Source of the DNA: Microcoleus vaginatus WJT46-NPBG5
GTDB lineage: Bacteria; Cyanobacteriota; Cyanobacteriia; Cyanobacteriales; Oscillatoriaceae
Assembly (NCBI GenBank): GCA_019359355.1
Contig: JAHHHM010000018.1
Span: 85,142-149,141 of the forward strand
Direction of reading: 5' to 3'
Length of the DNA: 64,000 nt
The notes beneath the pieces are model-generated. The model was not told the origin of the DNA, ran no database searches, and saw only the letters and a list, made by a program, of their open reading frames with translations. This document shows positions 51,841 to 62,500 of this stretch, piece after piece. The translations under genes and the position numbers were made by a program. Positions within the stretch are counted from its first letter, which is position 1. Each line of letters opens with the position of its first letter.

Positions 51841-52902
51841 ATGTCTTCTTCTTTGAACTCAACAGAATCCCTCTATAACGACCTCTTAGAATTATTCGCA
51901 CAGCTGCCCAACGCGAAGTATCAGAAATATATTGAGCGCACGCTGGCATCTCTGGTGCGGATTGCGGGCGAGGAAATAGAGCGGCTCGATTGGAAGATTC
52001 TGACGGCTTGTTTGGAAGATATGGAGCGTGCATTCCGGGTGTTTTATCCTTACCGGCACGTTCGCAAAATTACCATTTTTGGTTCGGCTCGCATCACAGA
52101 AGACAGCCCAGAATACAAAATGGCGGCCCAGTTTGCTCACAGTGTCACCCAGCAAGGATTTATGGTGATTACAGGGGCCGGCGGTGGGATCATGCAGGCC
52201 GGCAATGAAGGAGCCGGTGCCGATCAATCCTTTGGCTTGAATATCCAGCTCCCCTTCGAGCAAGGGGCCAATCCCTTCATTGCCGGGGATCGCAAGCTAA
52301 TTAACTTTAAATATTTCTTCACCCGCAAGTTATTTTTCCTGCGTGAAAGTGACGCCCTTGCCCTCTTCCCTGGCGGATTTGGTACACAAGATGAGGCATT
52401 TGAGTGCTTAACCTTAAGCCAGACAGGCCGGCTTGGCCCAGTTCCCTTGGTGTTAATTGATCGAGCCGGCGGCGACTATTGGCATGACTGGAACGCCTAT
52501 ATTCACAAGCATTTAGTTGGAAGAGGATTGGTTAGCCCTGCCGATCCCAGCCTTTACACGATTACCGATAACTTGGATGTTGCGTGTGAAGCCATCCGCA
52601 GTTTCTATCGTGTTTATCACTCCAGCCGCTACGTCAACGATAAGTTTGTCATGCGTCTCAAGTCTGAACTTTCCGAGGCAGATGTCGAACAATTAAATGC
52701 TGATTTCAGTGACATTTTAGTGAAAGGACGCATTGAGAAAAGTCAAGCTTTCCCCGAAGAAGCCGCTGATGATACATCAGAGCTACCCCGCCTAGTTTTC
52801 TACTTCAACCAGCGAGATTTAGGGCGCTTGTATCAACTGATCGCTATCATTAACCAAATCGGTGCCACCACGCCGGCGTCGGCTCATCCAGAGCAAAAGT
52901 AG
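51841..52902 (+). CDS. LOG-family (TIGR00730) Rossmann-fold protein
   Basis: A 353-residue member of the lysine-decarboxylase-like/LOG family. GGGIMQAGNEGA and PGGFGTQDEAFE are the phosphoribohydrolase motifs. Related short proteins are cytokinin-activating nucleoside 5'-monophosphate hydrolases, and longer bacterial ones act on purine or pyrimidine nucleotides. This protein carries about 70 extra helical N-terminal residues and about 90 extra C-terminal residues, so a nucleotide hydrolase role is likely but the substrate is open. It ends 10 bp before the convergent GGDEF gene stop. Confidence 0.88.
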   Translation: MSSSLNSTESLYNDLLELFAQLPNAKYQKYIERTLASLVRIAGEEIERLDWKILTACLEDMERAFRVFYPYRHVRKITIFGSARITEDSPEYKMAAQFAHSVTQQGFMVITGAGGGIMQAGNEGAGADQSFGLNIQLPFEQGANPFIAGDRKLINFKYFFTRKLFFLRESDALALFPGGFGTQDEAFECLTLSQTGRLGPVPLVLIDRAGGDYWHDWNAYIHKHLVGRGLVSPADPSLYTITDNLDVACEAIRSFYRVYHSSRYVNDKFVMRLKSELSEADVEQLNADFSDILVKGRIEKSQAFPEEAADDTSELPRLVFYFNQRDLGRLYQLIAIINQIGATTPASAHPEQK

Positions 52903-52912
52903 CGATTCGGGA

Positions 52913-55900
52913 TTAACTGTTAACCACAACCTGATCTCGTCCTCCTTCCTTGGCTTGATACAAGGCTTCATCGGCTGCGGCAATTAACTGTGCCGGTGTT
53001 GTATTGTGAGCCGATGCGCTGGCAACTCCCAAACTCAAAGTCACCACAGATGCCGTCCCTGATTTAGCGTGGGGAATTTGCAAAGAGCGCACGCCGGTGC
53101 GAATCGCCTCAGCAACTTGCACCGCACCGGCAGCGTCCGTATCGGGCAAAATCACCGCAAATTCCTCCCCACCGTACCGAGCTGCTAAATCTGCCGGTCG
53201 CTGGAGCACATTGCGAATCGCACGGGCAACCTGCTGCAAACAAGCATCACCGGCTTGATGGCCATAAGTATCGTTGTAGGGTTTGAAACAGTCGATATCG
53301 CACATAATCAGGGAGATCGGAGCCGTCTTTTGTGCCAGACGCCGCACCTCTTGCTCCAGATAGGTATCAAATCGGCGGCGGTTAGCCAGAAGCGTTAAGC
53401 CATCTGAAGACGCGAGACGCTCTAACTCCCGGTTAGCCGCCTGTAGTTGCTGATAAAGTTGCGCTTGCTGAATCGCAATTGCTACCTGTTCTGTGAGTTG
53501 CATGAGTAACTCACCCTCCCAAGTTTGCCATTGCCTCGGCCCACTACACTGATGAGCAATCAGCAATCCCCACAACTGATTTCGGGTTTGGGATTTGGGA
53601 TTTTGCAGGGTTTGTTCGCTTAGCAAAATCGGCACCACTAAATTTGCTTGAACCTGAAACTGAGCCAGTAAGTTGACGTGACACTGACTCATATTTGCGG
53701 TGTAGATATTTTCAGTCGCGCGAATGCGACCTTGTTTGTAGAGCTTTACATAAGTCGGGGCAAAACAGGGGTCGTGAATATTGGTGGCTAAAATTGCCGG
53801 CCAGCCTTCTATCACCGACTCCACCGCAACCACTCCATCAAAATTCGATTCAAAGCGGAAAATGATCACGCGATCTGCCTGTAGCAGTTGCCGCACTTCC
53901 GCCACAGTCGTGTTTAGGGTTTCTTCTAAATCCAACGATTGACGAATCCGCTGAGTGATCGCCCCGCTCAGCCGTTCTCTCTCTGCTTGCTGCCGCAGTG
54001 CGATCTCTGAATGCTTGCGTTCGGTAATATCATGGCCTTCAGAAATTAGCAAGACGACTTCACCGGCTTCATTGAACACCGGCTTAATGGAAAAGTCTAT
54101 GATTGCGACTTTATCCCCTGCCCCCAGCATTTCCACCTCGTAGCGAACAACCTGGCCGGCAGCGGCTTGGGAAATCGCCTCTTTCAAGCGTTCTTGAGTG
54201 CGATTGAGGTTGCCATCGCCTGCTGTTGCCCTCTCCAGGGCTTCCCCGGTGGGCTGATGATCCCTCACCCACCACCGGCATTCCCAAAACGGGCGAGCGA
54301 CCACATCGGTGCTGGTGAGTCCGCCAAAATTAAGTGCCGTCTGGTTCGCTTCCAGCAGCGTGCCATCTGGGTTCATCAGTCCCATGAATTGAAACGAGGA
54401 GTTAAAAATTGCCCGAAAACGTCTTTCACTTTCCAGCAAGCTGGTTTGTATTCGCTGGCGTTCTGTGATGTCGTGAAAGCTCCACACTCTGCCAATAATT
54501 TTTTCACCGGCACGTTGCGGGAGTGAGTAGCGCTCAAAGATCCGACCGTCTTTTAACTCTAAAATGTCGTAAAGTTCGGCATCAACCTGGGTAGGTAGTT
54601 CTCTAATTCTTTGCAAGAAAGCTTCAGGATCTTGCAACTGCTCAATCGCAAAGGTGAGCAGGCGAGTTTTATTTTGCGAGGCCATGAATTCATCAGGAAT
54701 GCCCCACATTTGTAAAAATTTACGATTAAAGCTAATAATTTCTCCCGCCATGTTGAGGGCAACGATGCCGTCCGCTGTTGATTCTAATGTGGCGTGAAGC
54801 AGAGAAAGCGAGCGCTCAAGTTCCGCTTCTGCCTGTTTGCGTTCGCTTAAGTCTCGCATTGCGATCACTCGAACTAAGCGGCCTTGATAAGTGATTGCTT
54901 TTCCCCGAACTTCTACGGGAAACGCGCTTCCATTTTTCTTTACGCAAATACTTTCATAAGTTTTTTCTGTGCCTGACGCAATGATTTCTTGGACGAGCGG
55001 ATGTAATGCCGTTGCAACAAATTCCATCACACTCATTCCGATGGCTTCGGATGATTCGTAACCCAATAATTCGGTAAAATTTTTATTAACATCTACAATC
55101 CTTTCTTGCTCAAGAATCGCAATTGCTTCAAAAGATGCTTCATAAAACCGCCGTAGCTGTTCCTCACTTTCCCGCAAGGCAGCCTCGATTTTCTTGCGTT
55201 GCGTAATATCTAAAATATATCCTTCATAGTAAGTAATTTTTCCCGTTTCATTTCGCACAACTACGGTGAAGTCGTACACCCATCGGCTTTCCCCATTTTT
55301 TTGAACAATTCGGTAATCCTGTTCAAAAGAAGTAGCCCCTGCTTCGCTATAAGCTTGAACTTCTGCTAATACTCTTTCTAAGTCGTCTGGATGAACAATA
55401 CTGGCATAGAGCAATTGACCGTTGCTGCATTGACTAGCTTGATAACCAAATTGAGAAATATTGGGTGAGACATATTCAATAGGCCAATTTTCTGCTGCTA
55501 GCCAGCGAAAAACAGTAACTGGCCCTCCAATAAATAAATTTCGCTCTCGCTTGAGCGTCTCCTCTGCTAGTATGCGGCAGACAATTTCCTCTTGCAATTG
55601 TTCATTCGCCCGTCTTAGTTCGGCGGTGTGTTCGTCTACTTTCTCTAGCAGGTGATCACGGTATTGCCTCAATTCTTCCTTGGCTTGTATTAATTCAGTA
55701 ATCTCAACCGCAAAAACAATGACTCCAACGATATTGCCGGCACTGTCACGGTAGGGAATTTTATCAGTGCGAATCCAAAGTTTTTCTCCGGTGAGGGTTT
55801 GCAGCGGTTCGATAATCCCTCTTTTGGGACAGCCTGAATTGATCACTTCCAAGTCGTCTTGGTAATACCGAGCTGCTTCGTTGGGCGAGATTTTGTAAAT

Positions 55901-57253
55901 TGATGCGCTTGCTATCGCTTCTACCGGCAACCCGGTTGCAACCGAGGCGGTTTTGTTAATCCGTAAGAGTCGGTTGTTGGTGTCTTTGTACCAAATCAAC
56001 GCCGGCACAGAATCAAAGATAATTTGCTGTTCTTGTTGCTGGCTTCGCAGCGTCGCCTCTGTCTGGCTTCTCTTAATAATTTCTGCTTGCAATTGTTCAT
56101 TGAGCTGGGTGAGTTCAGCAGTGCGTTTTTCGACTGCTTCCTCAAGTTGCTCGTAATATTGGCTTAACAGACTTTGTTCGCGCTCTCTTCGTTGCGCTTC
56201 TGCTTGCAATCTGGTGTCAGCTTCTAGCGCCAGGGCGATGAAGTCGGCGCTTGCGATGGCGAAATACTCTTCATCTGGCATCCATTCGCGCTCGCATTCT
56301 TTGTCAGAAGTGTCAGAAGTGATATGTTCGTAACAAATAATGCCCACTATCTGGCCGTGCAGCCAAATGGGTACTTGTAACAAAGCTGTAATGCCTAGCT
56401 TGGAAAAATAAGACTCTGACTGTTCTTTTGTTCTCGAATCGCTACAGGTGTGGTTTATTACTATTGTTATTTGTTTTTCCAACCCTTGAAAATAAGTGGG
56501 ACAACTGGCGGATTCTAACACCCAACCTTGAGAATGATGCTTGTCTGGCGCTTCGTAAACATCGAGGCAGACAATTTTTGAGTTATTAGCTTTATACAGC
56601 CAAACGCTAACTCGCTCAACCTCAAGCGTGTCAGCAACAGTTTTGGTAATTTTTCTTAAAACAGCTGGGAGATCGCCCCGGTTAAGAATCTGGTTTTTTG
56701 CGAGTTCTGTGAGGGCGCGGGTTTGCCGGCAGCGACGTTTTTCACATTCGCGCTGCTGTTGTTCGATCTGCTTAGTTTGGGTGATGTCTTCGCAAACCAA
56801 AAGAATGACGGAGGAAGGTTGAAGGTTGAAATCATCTGAAACCGGCACCATACGGGCGCTGACTTTTACCCAGAGAATTTGACCATCCGCACAGACAAGC
56901 CGGCTTTCCCAGCTGATCACCCGATCTAGATGTTGCCAATCAGCTGTATCCAGCGCTTGCAGTTGTTGCCGATCTTCAGGATGAAGAATCTGGGCCATTG
57001 ATTTTAAAATCAACTGGCCGGCAGGATAACCGAGACGTGCGCTACCAAATTGATTAACATCAATAACAACACCCGCTGGGTCGAGCGTGAAGCAGATAAT
57101 CGGAATAAATTCGTATAAAGTTTGATCCCATCCCAGGTCAGCTTTCCTTTCACGCACAGCGGCTTCAAGCTTGTAATGGTTTGCATTAAAATCAGAAGAG
57201 TGGAACTGTTTAAGAGCTGTTTTTGCTTCCCCGTATAAAAGCATTGCTTTCAC
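52913..57253 (-). CDS. Multi-PAS/GAF diguanylate cyclase with DXCF cyanobacteriochrome-type GAF
   Basis: 1446 residues. Order by inspection: PAS (about 40-165), GAF (about 175-345), coiled coil, PAS (about 405-530), PAS (about 580-700), PAS (about 715-830), PAS (about 840-950), PAS (about 960-1090), GAF (about 1110-1270), GGDEF (about 1285-1446). The GGDEF domain has an intact GGEEF (ARYGGEEFAV) and the RxxD inhibitory site (RPAD), so it should make cyclic di-GMP with feedback control. The second GAF has HDPCF (Cys1163), then a CH pair (Cys1191-His) and QVQANLVVPIL, LWGLLIAHQCSGPRQW, the pattern of DXCF cyanobacteriochromes that ligate phycocyanobilin. This suggests a light-controlled diguanylate cyclase. 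It is convergent with the LOG gene. Confidence 0.9.
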   Translation of the reverse strand: MKAMLLYGEAKTALKQFHSSDFNANHYKLEAAVRERKADLGWDQTLYEFIPIICFTLDPAGVVIDVNQFGSARLGYPAGQLILKSMAQILHPEDRQQLQALDTADWQHLDRVISWESRLVCADGQILWVKVSARMVPVSDDFNLQPSSVILLVCEDITQTKQIEQQQRECEKRRCRQTRALTELAKNQILNRGDLPAVLRKITKTVADTLEVERVSVWLYKANNSKIVCLDVYEAPDKHHSQGWVLESASCPTYFQGLEKQITIVINHTCSDSRTKEQSESYFSKLGITALLQVPIWLHGQIVGIICYEHITSDTSDKECEREWMPDEEYFAIASADFIALALEADTRLQAEAQRREREQSLLSQYYEQLEEAVEKRTAELTQLNEQLQAEIIKRSQTEATLRSQQQEQQIIFDSVPALIWYKDTNNRLLRINKTASVATGLPVEAIASASIYKISPNEAARYYQDDLEVINSGCPKRGIIEPLQTLTGEKLWIRTDKIPYRDSAGNIVGVIVFAVEITELIQAKEELRQYRDHLLEKVDEHTAELRRANEQLQEEIVCRILAEETLKRERNLFIGGPVTVFRWLAAENWPIEYVSPNISQFGYQASQCSNGQLLYASIVHPDDLERVLAEVQAYSEAGATSFEQDYRIVQKNGESRWVYDFTVVVRNETGKITYYEGYILDITQRKKIEAALRESEEQLRRFYEASFEAIAILEQERIVDVNKNFTELLGYESSEAIGMSVMEFVATALHPLVQEIIASGTEKTYESICVKKNGSAFPVEVRGKAITYQGRLVRVIAMRDLSERKQAEAELERSLSLLHATLESTADGIVALNMAGEIISFNRKFLQMWGIPDEFMASQNKTRLLTFAIEQLQDPEAFLQRIRELPTQVDAELYDILELKDGRIFERYSLPQRAGEKIIGRVWSFHDITERQRIQTSLLESERRFRAIFNSSFQFMGLMNPDGTLLEANQTALNFGGLTSTDVVARPFWECRWWVRDHQPTGEALERATAGDGNLNRTQERLKEAISQAAAGQVVRYEVEMLGAGDKVAIIDFSIKPVFNEAGEVVLLISEGHDITERKHSEIALRQQAERERLSGAITQRIRQSLDLEETLNTTVAEVRQLLQADRVIIFRFESNFDGVVAVESVIEGWPAILATNIHDPCFAPTYVKLYKQGRIRATENIYTANMSQCHVNLLAQFQVQANLVVPILLSEQTLQNPKSQTRNQLWGLLIAHQCSGPRQWQTWEGELLMQLTEQVAIAIQQAQLYQQLQAANRELERLASSDGLTLLANRRRFDTYLEQEVRRLAQKTAPISLIMCDIDCFKPYNDTYGHQAGDACLQQVARAIRNVLQRPADLAARYGGEEFAVILPDTDAAGAVQVAEAIRTGVRSLQIPHAKSGTASVVTLSLGVASASAHNTTPAQLIAAADEALYQAKEGGRDQVVVNS

Positions 57254-58237
57254 GGGAAGAGCCGGTTTTGCTTTCAGCTTAAACCCAGTTCAAACCCCAT
57301 TTAAAACATTAATTCAGTATTAACACTTTAAAGAATATTATGGGAATCTTATGCTTTTTGGGCAGAAGTCTTCAGTTGCATCCCAGATTGGCAAAAATAT
57401 TAGTGGGAGCATCTTGCTGCCATAGATAATAGCCAGCCGGCATTTTGCCTGCACTACAAACAACCGGCTACAAATTTACAAAAAGGGCATGATCCCCAAA
57501 GCTTCCTTTAAAATGTTTTACCTTTTGTTACTAACCCCACTGTCAAAATGGTTTTATTCTCTGAGCCTATACTAAAAAGTTGCCGATTAGGTAACTGCCG
57601 GCACCCCACGCTTATTTGGTTCATCCCTATCACAATTAAATGATTATTGCAATAGGAGTTTGCACTTAATCTACCTGGCTAAAACTGAGCTTTTAATTGT
57701 GTTTTGAACTTAAAACCCTCCAGATGTCTTTCTCTCCTAGGATCTGGGGGATCAACAGCGAAGCAAAAGAAACTTTTATCCGTTGTCAACATCATGAACC
57801 AGCAGAGGTTCTCAAGTCCGATTTTGGCTTCACCGTTCCCCCACCAGACATAACACGTTATCCTAATACATTTTAAATTTTAGATTTTTAATTTATCAAC
57901 TAAATAAAGCTAGCTTTTTTAAAACTTTAAACTGTACCTTTGAATTCCAAAAAAACTTTACGTGCTGCCGGCGTTGCAATATCTTGGAACGGGTGCTGAA
58001 ATACAAGGGTTGAAGGGGTGCCGGCAAAGTTTTTGTTGAGATGTACGAGCGGGTGACTCCTGCTTTCCGAAGAATGAATGATACCAAATCCGTTTATGAA
58101 AGACACCCTATAGATTGACCAAATCCTCTTGGAGCAAAGGTTTTGGCTCAGGTGAAAGGAGTTATATCAAAAAGGATTTGGTATGAGTCATCATTATTGT
58201 TGCAGAATAGAAAATTGAATCAAAAAAGGACAAAATT
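57254..58237. other. Long intergenic region between the GGDEF and cheB genes
   Basis: This 984-bp spacer is the promoter region of the minus-strand GGDEF gene on its left side. No gene was recognised; a 63-codon frame near 57.9-58.1 kb has no family features. It contains a 104-bp MITE-like element (58081-58184) and several TGCCGGCA palindromes. Confidence 0.45.
58081..58184. mobile_element. MITE-like element with ATACCAAATCC terminal inverted repeats
   Basis: ATACCAAATCC (58081-58091) and GGATTTGGTAT (58174-58184) are perfect 11-bp terminal inverted repeats bounding 104 bp without coding capacity. After the ends the two sides continue with similar (not identical) AAAG/CTTT sequence. No target-site duplication is evident. 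Its shape fits a non-autonomous miniature element of the ATACCAAATCC type that I have seen in cyanobacterial genomes. Confidence 0.6.
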
Positions 58238-59407
58238 CTATATTTTTTTAACCAATATCTTGTTCAATAACACCGGAGCAATTTCAGTCAGCGGCAAAAT
58301 ATACTGAGCGGAACCGAGGGCAATCGCTTCTTTCGGCATCCCAAAAACGACACAACTCTTCTCGTCTTGAGCGATGGTGAGACCGCCGGCTTTGCTGATA
58401 CTGAGCATTCCATCTGCACCGTCTCGGCCCATCCCTGTTAACAGGACACTCGCCGCTGACTTGCCGTAAAAGTTAGCCACCGAGTTAAACGTAACGGTTA
58501 CAGAGGGGCGATGCCCAGAGACAGGCGGGGCAGGAGAACAATGAAACCGGCCTTTGTTATCCAATTCCAAATGATGCTGCTCTGGGGGAAAATAAATCGT
58601 GCCGGCAGTTGGGTACTCGCCCGCCGTGGCAATTCTTACGGAAAGAAAACACTCCCCATTTAACCAATCCACCAATCCTTTTAAAAACCCCTCGCTGATG
58701 TGCTGCACACAAATCACCGGCACCGGGAAATTTGCCGGCAGTTGAGTGAGAATGGTGTGCAGCGCTTGGGGACCGCCGGTGGACGCCCCAATTGCCAATA
58801 TTTTTTTGACGGCTAAGTGCTGATTGCTGACTGCTAAAGGCTGAGCGGGAGAGGGGAGGACAAGCGGGGGTTGTTTGGCTTGCTCGGCTTGTTGCTTTGG
58901 AATTTTGCTCTCGCGATCCTTAGTGTCTTTGACGATCAGCTGCTTTGGCTGAGGGTTAAAAGCTGCTGGTTCCGTGGTTGTTTTTTTTCGCCGCAGCGTA
59001 AAAACAGCCACGCCAGATAGTACCCTAATTTTGCTGATCAATTCCTGCCGGATGGATTCGTAATTCGGGCCGAGCGCACCATGAGGTTTGGGAAACACAT
59101 CCACCGCCCCTGCTTGCAGCAGACGAAAAACAGTGTGCGTATTTTCTGGCTGCACTGAAGAACTGATCACCAAAATTGGGCGCGGGAAGTTTGCCATCAC
59201 TTCTTGGGTGAATTCCAGTCCATCCATTTGAGGCATATGCAAGTCCGTGCAGATCACTTGGGGCTGAAGTTGAGGAATGAGGGCCAAACCCTCCTTGCCG
59301 GTGCCGGCCGTTCCCACCACTGTAATATCAGGGGAGGAGGCTAGCATCCGTTTAAGAATGGTGAGCGCCACAGGTGAATCTTCTACCAGCAAAACGCGAA
59401 TCGTCAT
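58238..59407 (-). CDS. cheB: Chemotaxis response regulator protein-glutamate methylesterase CheB
   Basis: 389 residues. The N-terminal receiver domain (about 3-120) has LLVEDS, the phospho-acceptor Asp in CTDLHMPQMDGLEF and the T/S and K switch positions (VISSS, FPKPHG). After a Lys/Gln-rich linker (about 130-205) comes the methylesterase domain with ASTGGPQALHTIL (catalytic Ser), CVQHISEGF (His) and GMGRDGADGML (Asp). CheB removes methyl groups from chemoreceptors. It is the downstream gene of the cheA cluster, 129 bp after the CheA hybrid. Confidence 0.94.
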   Translation of the reverse strand: MTIRVLLVEDSPVALTILKRMLASSPDITVVGTAGTGKEGLALIPQLQPQVICTDLHMPQMDGLEFTQEVMANFPRPILVISSSVQPENTHTVFRLLQAGAVDVFPKPHGALGPNYESIRQELISKIRVLSGVAVFTLRRKKTTTEPAAFNPQPKQLIVKDTKDRESKIPKQQAEQAKQPPLVLPSPAQPLAVSNQHLAVKKILAIGASTGGPQALHTILTQLPANFPVPVICVQHISEGFLKGLVDWLNGECFLSVRIATAGEYPTAGTIYFPPEQHHLELDNKGRFHCSPAPPVSGHRPSVTVTFNSVANFYGKSAASVLLTGMGRDGADGMLSISKAGGLTIAQDEKSCVVFGMPKEAIALGSAQYILPLTEIAPVLLNKILVKKI

Positions 59408-59446
59408 TTGTCATTTGTCCTTACCCGCCTGTCACCCGTCATTTCT

Positions 59447-59516
59447 GGGATGTTTTTTAACAACCACCAACAATCGATTTTTTTGGGATGTTTTTGAGCA
59501 ACAACCAACAATCGAT
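59447..59516. repeat. Two imperfect tandem copies of a 32-bp unit
   Basis: GGGATGTTTTTTAAC...CAACAATCGAT at 59447-59478 is followed by GGGATGTTTTTGAGC...CAACAATCGAT at 59485-59516, about 38 bp apart, in the cheA-cheB spacer. The repeat is short and ends just before the cheA stop region. Confidence 0.65.
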
Positions 59517-59535
59517 GACCCATGAGGAATGACCA

Positions 59536-62500
59536 CTAAACTAGCCGTCTCAATGTTTCTAACAGCACTTCTTGATTAAAAGTGGTTTTTGTAATGTAGG
59601 CGTTAGCACCGGCTTGTGCACCAATTCTTCTATCCTCGTCTGTAGCGAGGGAGGTGACCAGGATAATCGGTAATTCTTTATATTCCTTGTGTTGGCGAAT
59701 TTTTACCGTCAAACCCAAGCCATCTAAATTCGGCATCTGAATATCAGAGACTACCGCATCAAAAGAGCGAGTTTTCAGTTTATTGTAGCCATCCAATCCA
59801 TCGACAGCAGTAACGACTTCATAACCGGCAGATTCGAGAATGCGTTTTTCTTGGGTACGAGTGGCGATCGAGTCTTCCACAAGCAGAATCGTTTGTTTCC
59901 CCGGTGCCGGCACCGTTGCACTGACGGGTTTGATCGCTTTAGATGGCCGACGAACCGATTTGATCAAATCTTGAGGATTTAACACCATACAAACTTCGCC
60001 GGTGCCCAAAATCGTTGCGCCGGCAACATTTCGCACCCGTTTAAGCAATTTACTTTGAGGTTTTAACACCACATCTTGCTCATCAAGCAGCGCATCTACC
60101 ATCAGTCCTAGGCATTCTTCACCTACCTTCAAAATAATACAAGGCTGTTGCCTGTCGTTTTTTATTCCTTGTCCCTCATCGCCTGCTTTTGAGAAAGAAT
60201 TGTTGAGCGAGGGCATTTCCAGTAAATTTGCCAATGGGGCAACTGATATGGGTTGACCGTCTAAAATCATCGTTTCGCGGCCTTCAATTGTAAAAATCTC
60301 ACTCTCAGCCACCAGCCGAGCCATTTGCACAAACTCCACCGGCAAAGCATAGGCAATGTCATGAACGGCAACCAACAGCACATGAGCGGTAGACAGGCTC
60401 GTTCCCAGATTCAGGCGCAAGGTGCATCCCTTTCCGGGTGCCGATTCTACATGAATGCTGCCTTTGAGATGCTCGACATTGGTTCGCACCACATCGAGTC
60501 CCACACCTCTGCCGGAGACTTCTGTAACAAATGTTCGAGTTGAGAAACCGGGCGCAAAGATTAGAGATTGAATTTGATTGAGCGTCATGGTTGCCAGTTC
60601 TTCTTCCCGACAGATCCCGCGTTTGATCGCCGTGCGTTTAATACTGTCTATGTCCAAGCCCCGCCCATCATCAGCGACCTCAATAATAATGTTGGTAGCG
60701 GTTTGGTAACCTCGCAGCCGAATCGTGGCTACTGGGGGTTTGCCCATCTGCAAGCGCTCTGCCGGTGTTTCGATGCCATGATCAATCGCATTGCGAAGGA
60801 TATGCATTAAAGGATCTTTCATTTCCTCCAAAATGCGCTTGTCTGCCTTAGTTTCTCCTCCTTCAATGAGGAGTTCTACTTCTTTGCTTTGCTGCCTGGC
60901 GAGATCGCGCACCATGCGGGGAAATAAATTAAAAATTGTGGATAGAGGCAGCAGGCGCAGAGTGCGAATTCCTTCTTCTAATTCCTCGGCAACGGTGTCG
61001 AGTCGGGCCGTGTCTTCATAAACGGCATTTCTGAGGCGGTTGATAAGCGAGCCTAACTGCTCTAGGCGTTCTTCGGCGCGATGGTGCAAGTTTTGTACTT
61101 GCTTAAGCGTGCCATTGCGAGCTGAGGGGCGCAGGTAGGAATTACCCGGAAGTTTTAGGTTTGTATCTGAGTTTCGCCCGTTTGGAACTTCGACTTTCAA
61201 GCCCCGCTCTAATTCGTCGAGGGCAAAGCGATTGACAAAAACATCCCGGCTCCATTCTTCCCACAAGCTGACGATTTCCTCGATTTCTCCGAGCCTGTGG
61301 GCGATCCGAATTTTGGCGACGGTTAATTCACCGGCTTGAGTCATGAGGGCATCGAGATTTCGAGTTTCAACGCGAATGGTTTCGATGCGGTAAGTATCAC
61401 TGCTGATTTTGACGGCATCACCTGGAGGAAGCGGCAAGCCAATGGTTGCCGGTTGAACCGGCGCGGTTGACAAGTAACCGTTGCCTGTTAATGGCTGAGG
61501 CTGCTGGTTAGAGGTAATGTTTGGCGTTTGTAAAACTTGGGCCGGCTGCATTACAGTTGGCGCTGCTGATGAGCGGGCAGCGATAGCATTTCCATCCTCT
61601 GTAGAGCTGGGCACAAGTGTTGCTGCAGATGGGGGTGTCTGCTGGATATGTGACATCCGGGTGAGAACGTCTGCTGGGTTGGTGCCAGTGGGTTCGCCAG
61701 TGACGGCTTCGTGAACAAGTTGGCGGATGCCATCCAATCCGTAAGATAAGTTATCGCAAAGAGCTGAGGTAAAGCTAAGTTCGCCAAGTTTGACTGCCGT
61801 GAAAATATGCTCTAGCTGATGCGCGAGGGTACCCACATCTTTGACCCCTAACATCCCGGCATCACCTTTGATGCTGTGGGCTTCTCGCAACATTTCTTCT
61901 AGTTTGGCATTGTCGTTAGGGAATTTTTCTAAGGAGAGCACGCCCCGATCAAGTTTTTGTAAATGCTCTTCACAGACGATTTTGAAGGTGGTACGAAGTT
62001 CGTCGTCTTCGATATAGCGATGGCTTTTTTGCCCGCTAATGAGTTTTGAGTTTTCAGCGGGGGTTGGGAGTTGAGGATTATTGGGGATGGGCGATCTATT
62101 ATTTCGCCGACGATCAGGTGTTTCTCGCCTAGGTTGTGTGATGTGCTGTTCTACTGCGACTTCCCTCTCTTGTTCACTTGTATGAGTCGGGGCTGCCGGT
62201 GTGGGCATTGTTTCTGGGGTTGGCTTGATGGTTTCAACCGCTTCTTCCTTAACCTGTAGTGGTTTTGGGGGTTGAGTATCCGCCCCCATCAAGTGAGCAA
62301 GGGCATAAAATGTGTTGATGCCGCTGGGTTCGCCGGTGACAGCTTCGTGGACGAGTTGACGAATTGCATTTAACCCCCCCGACAAGCGATCACACAGTGC
62401 TGGGGTTAGGCTGGCTTCGCTACGCTTTATGGTGCCCAGAATATGCTCTAGCTGGTGGGCTAAGGTGCCGACATCTTTGACACCTAACATATTGGCATCT

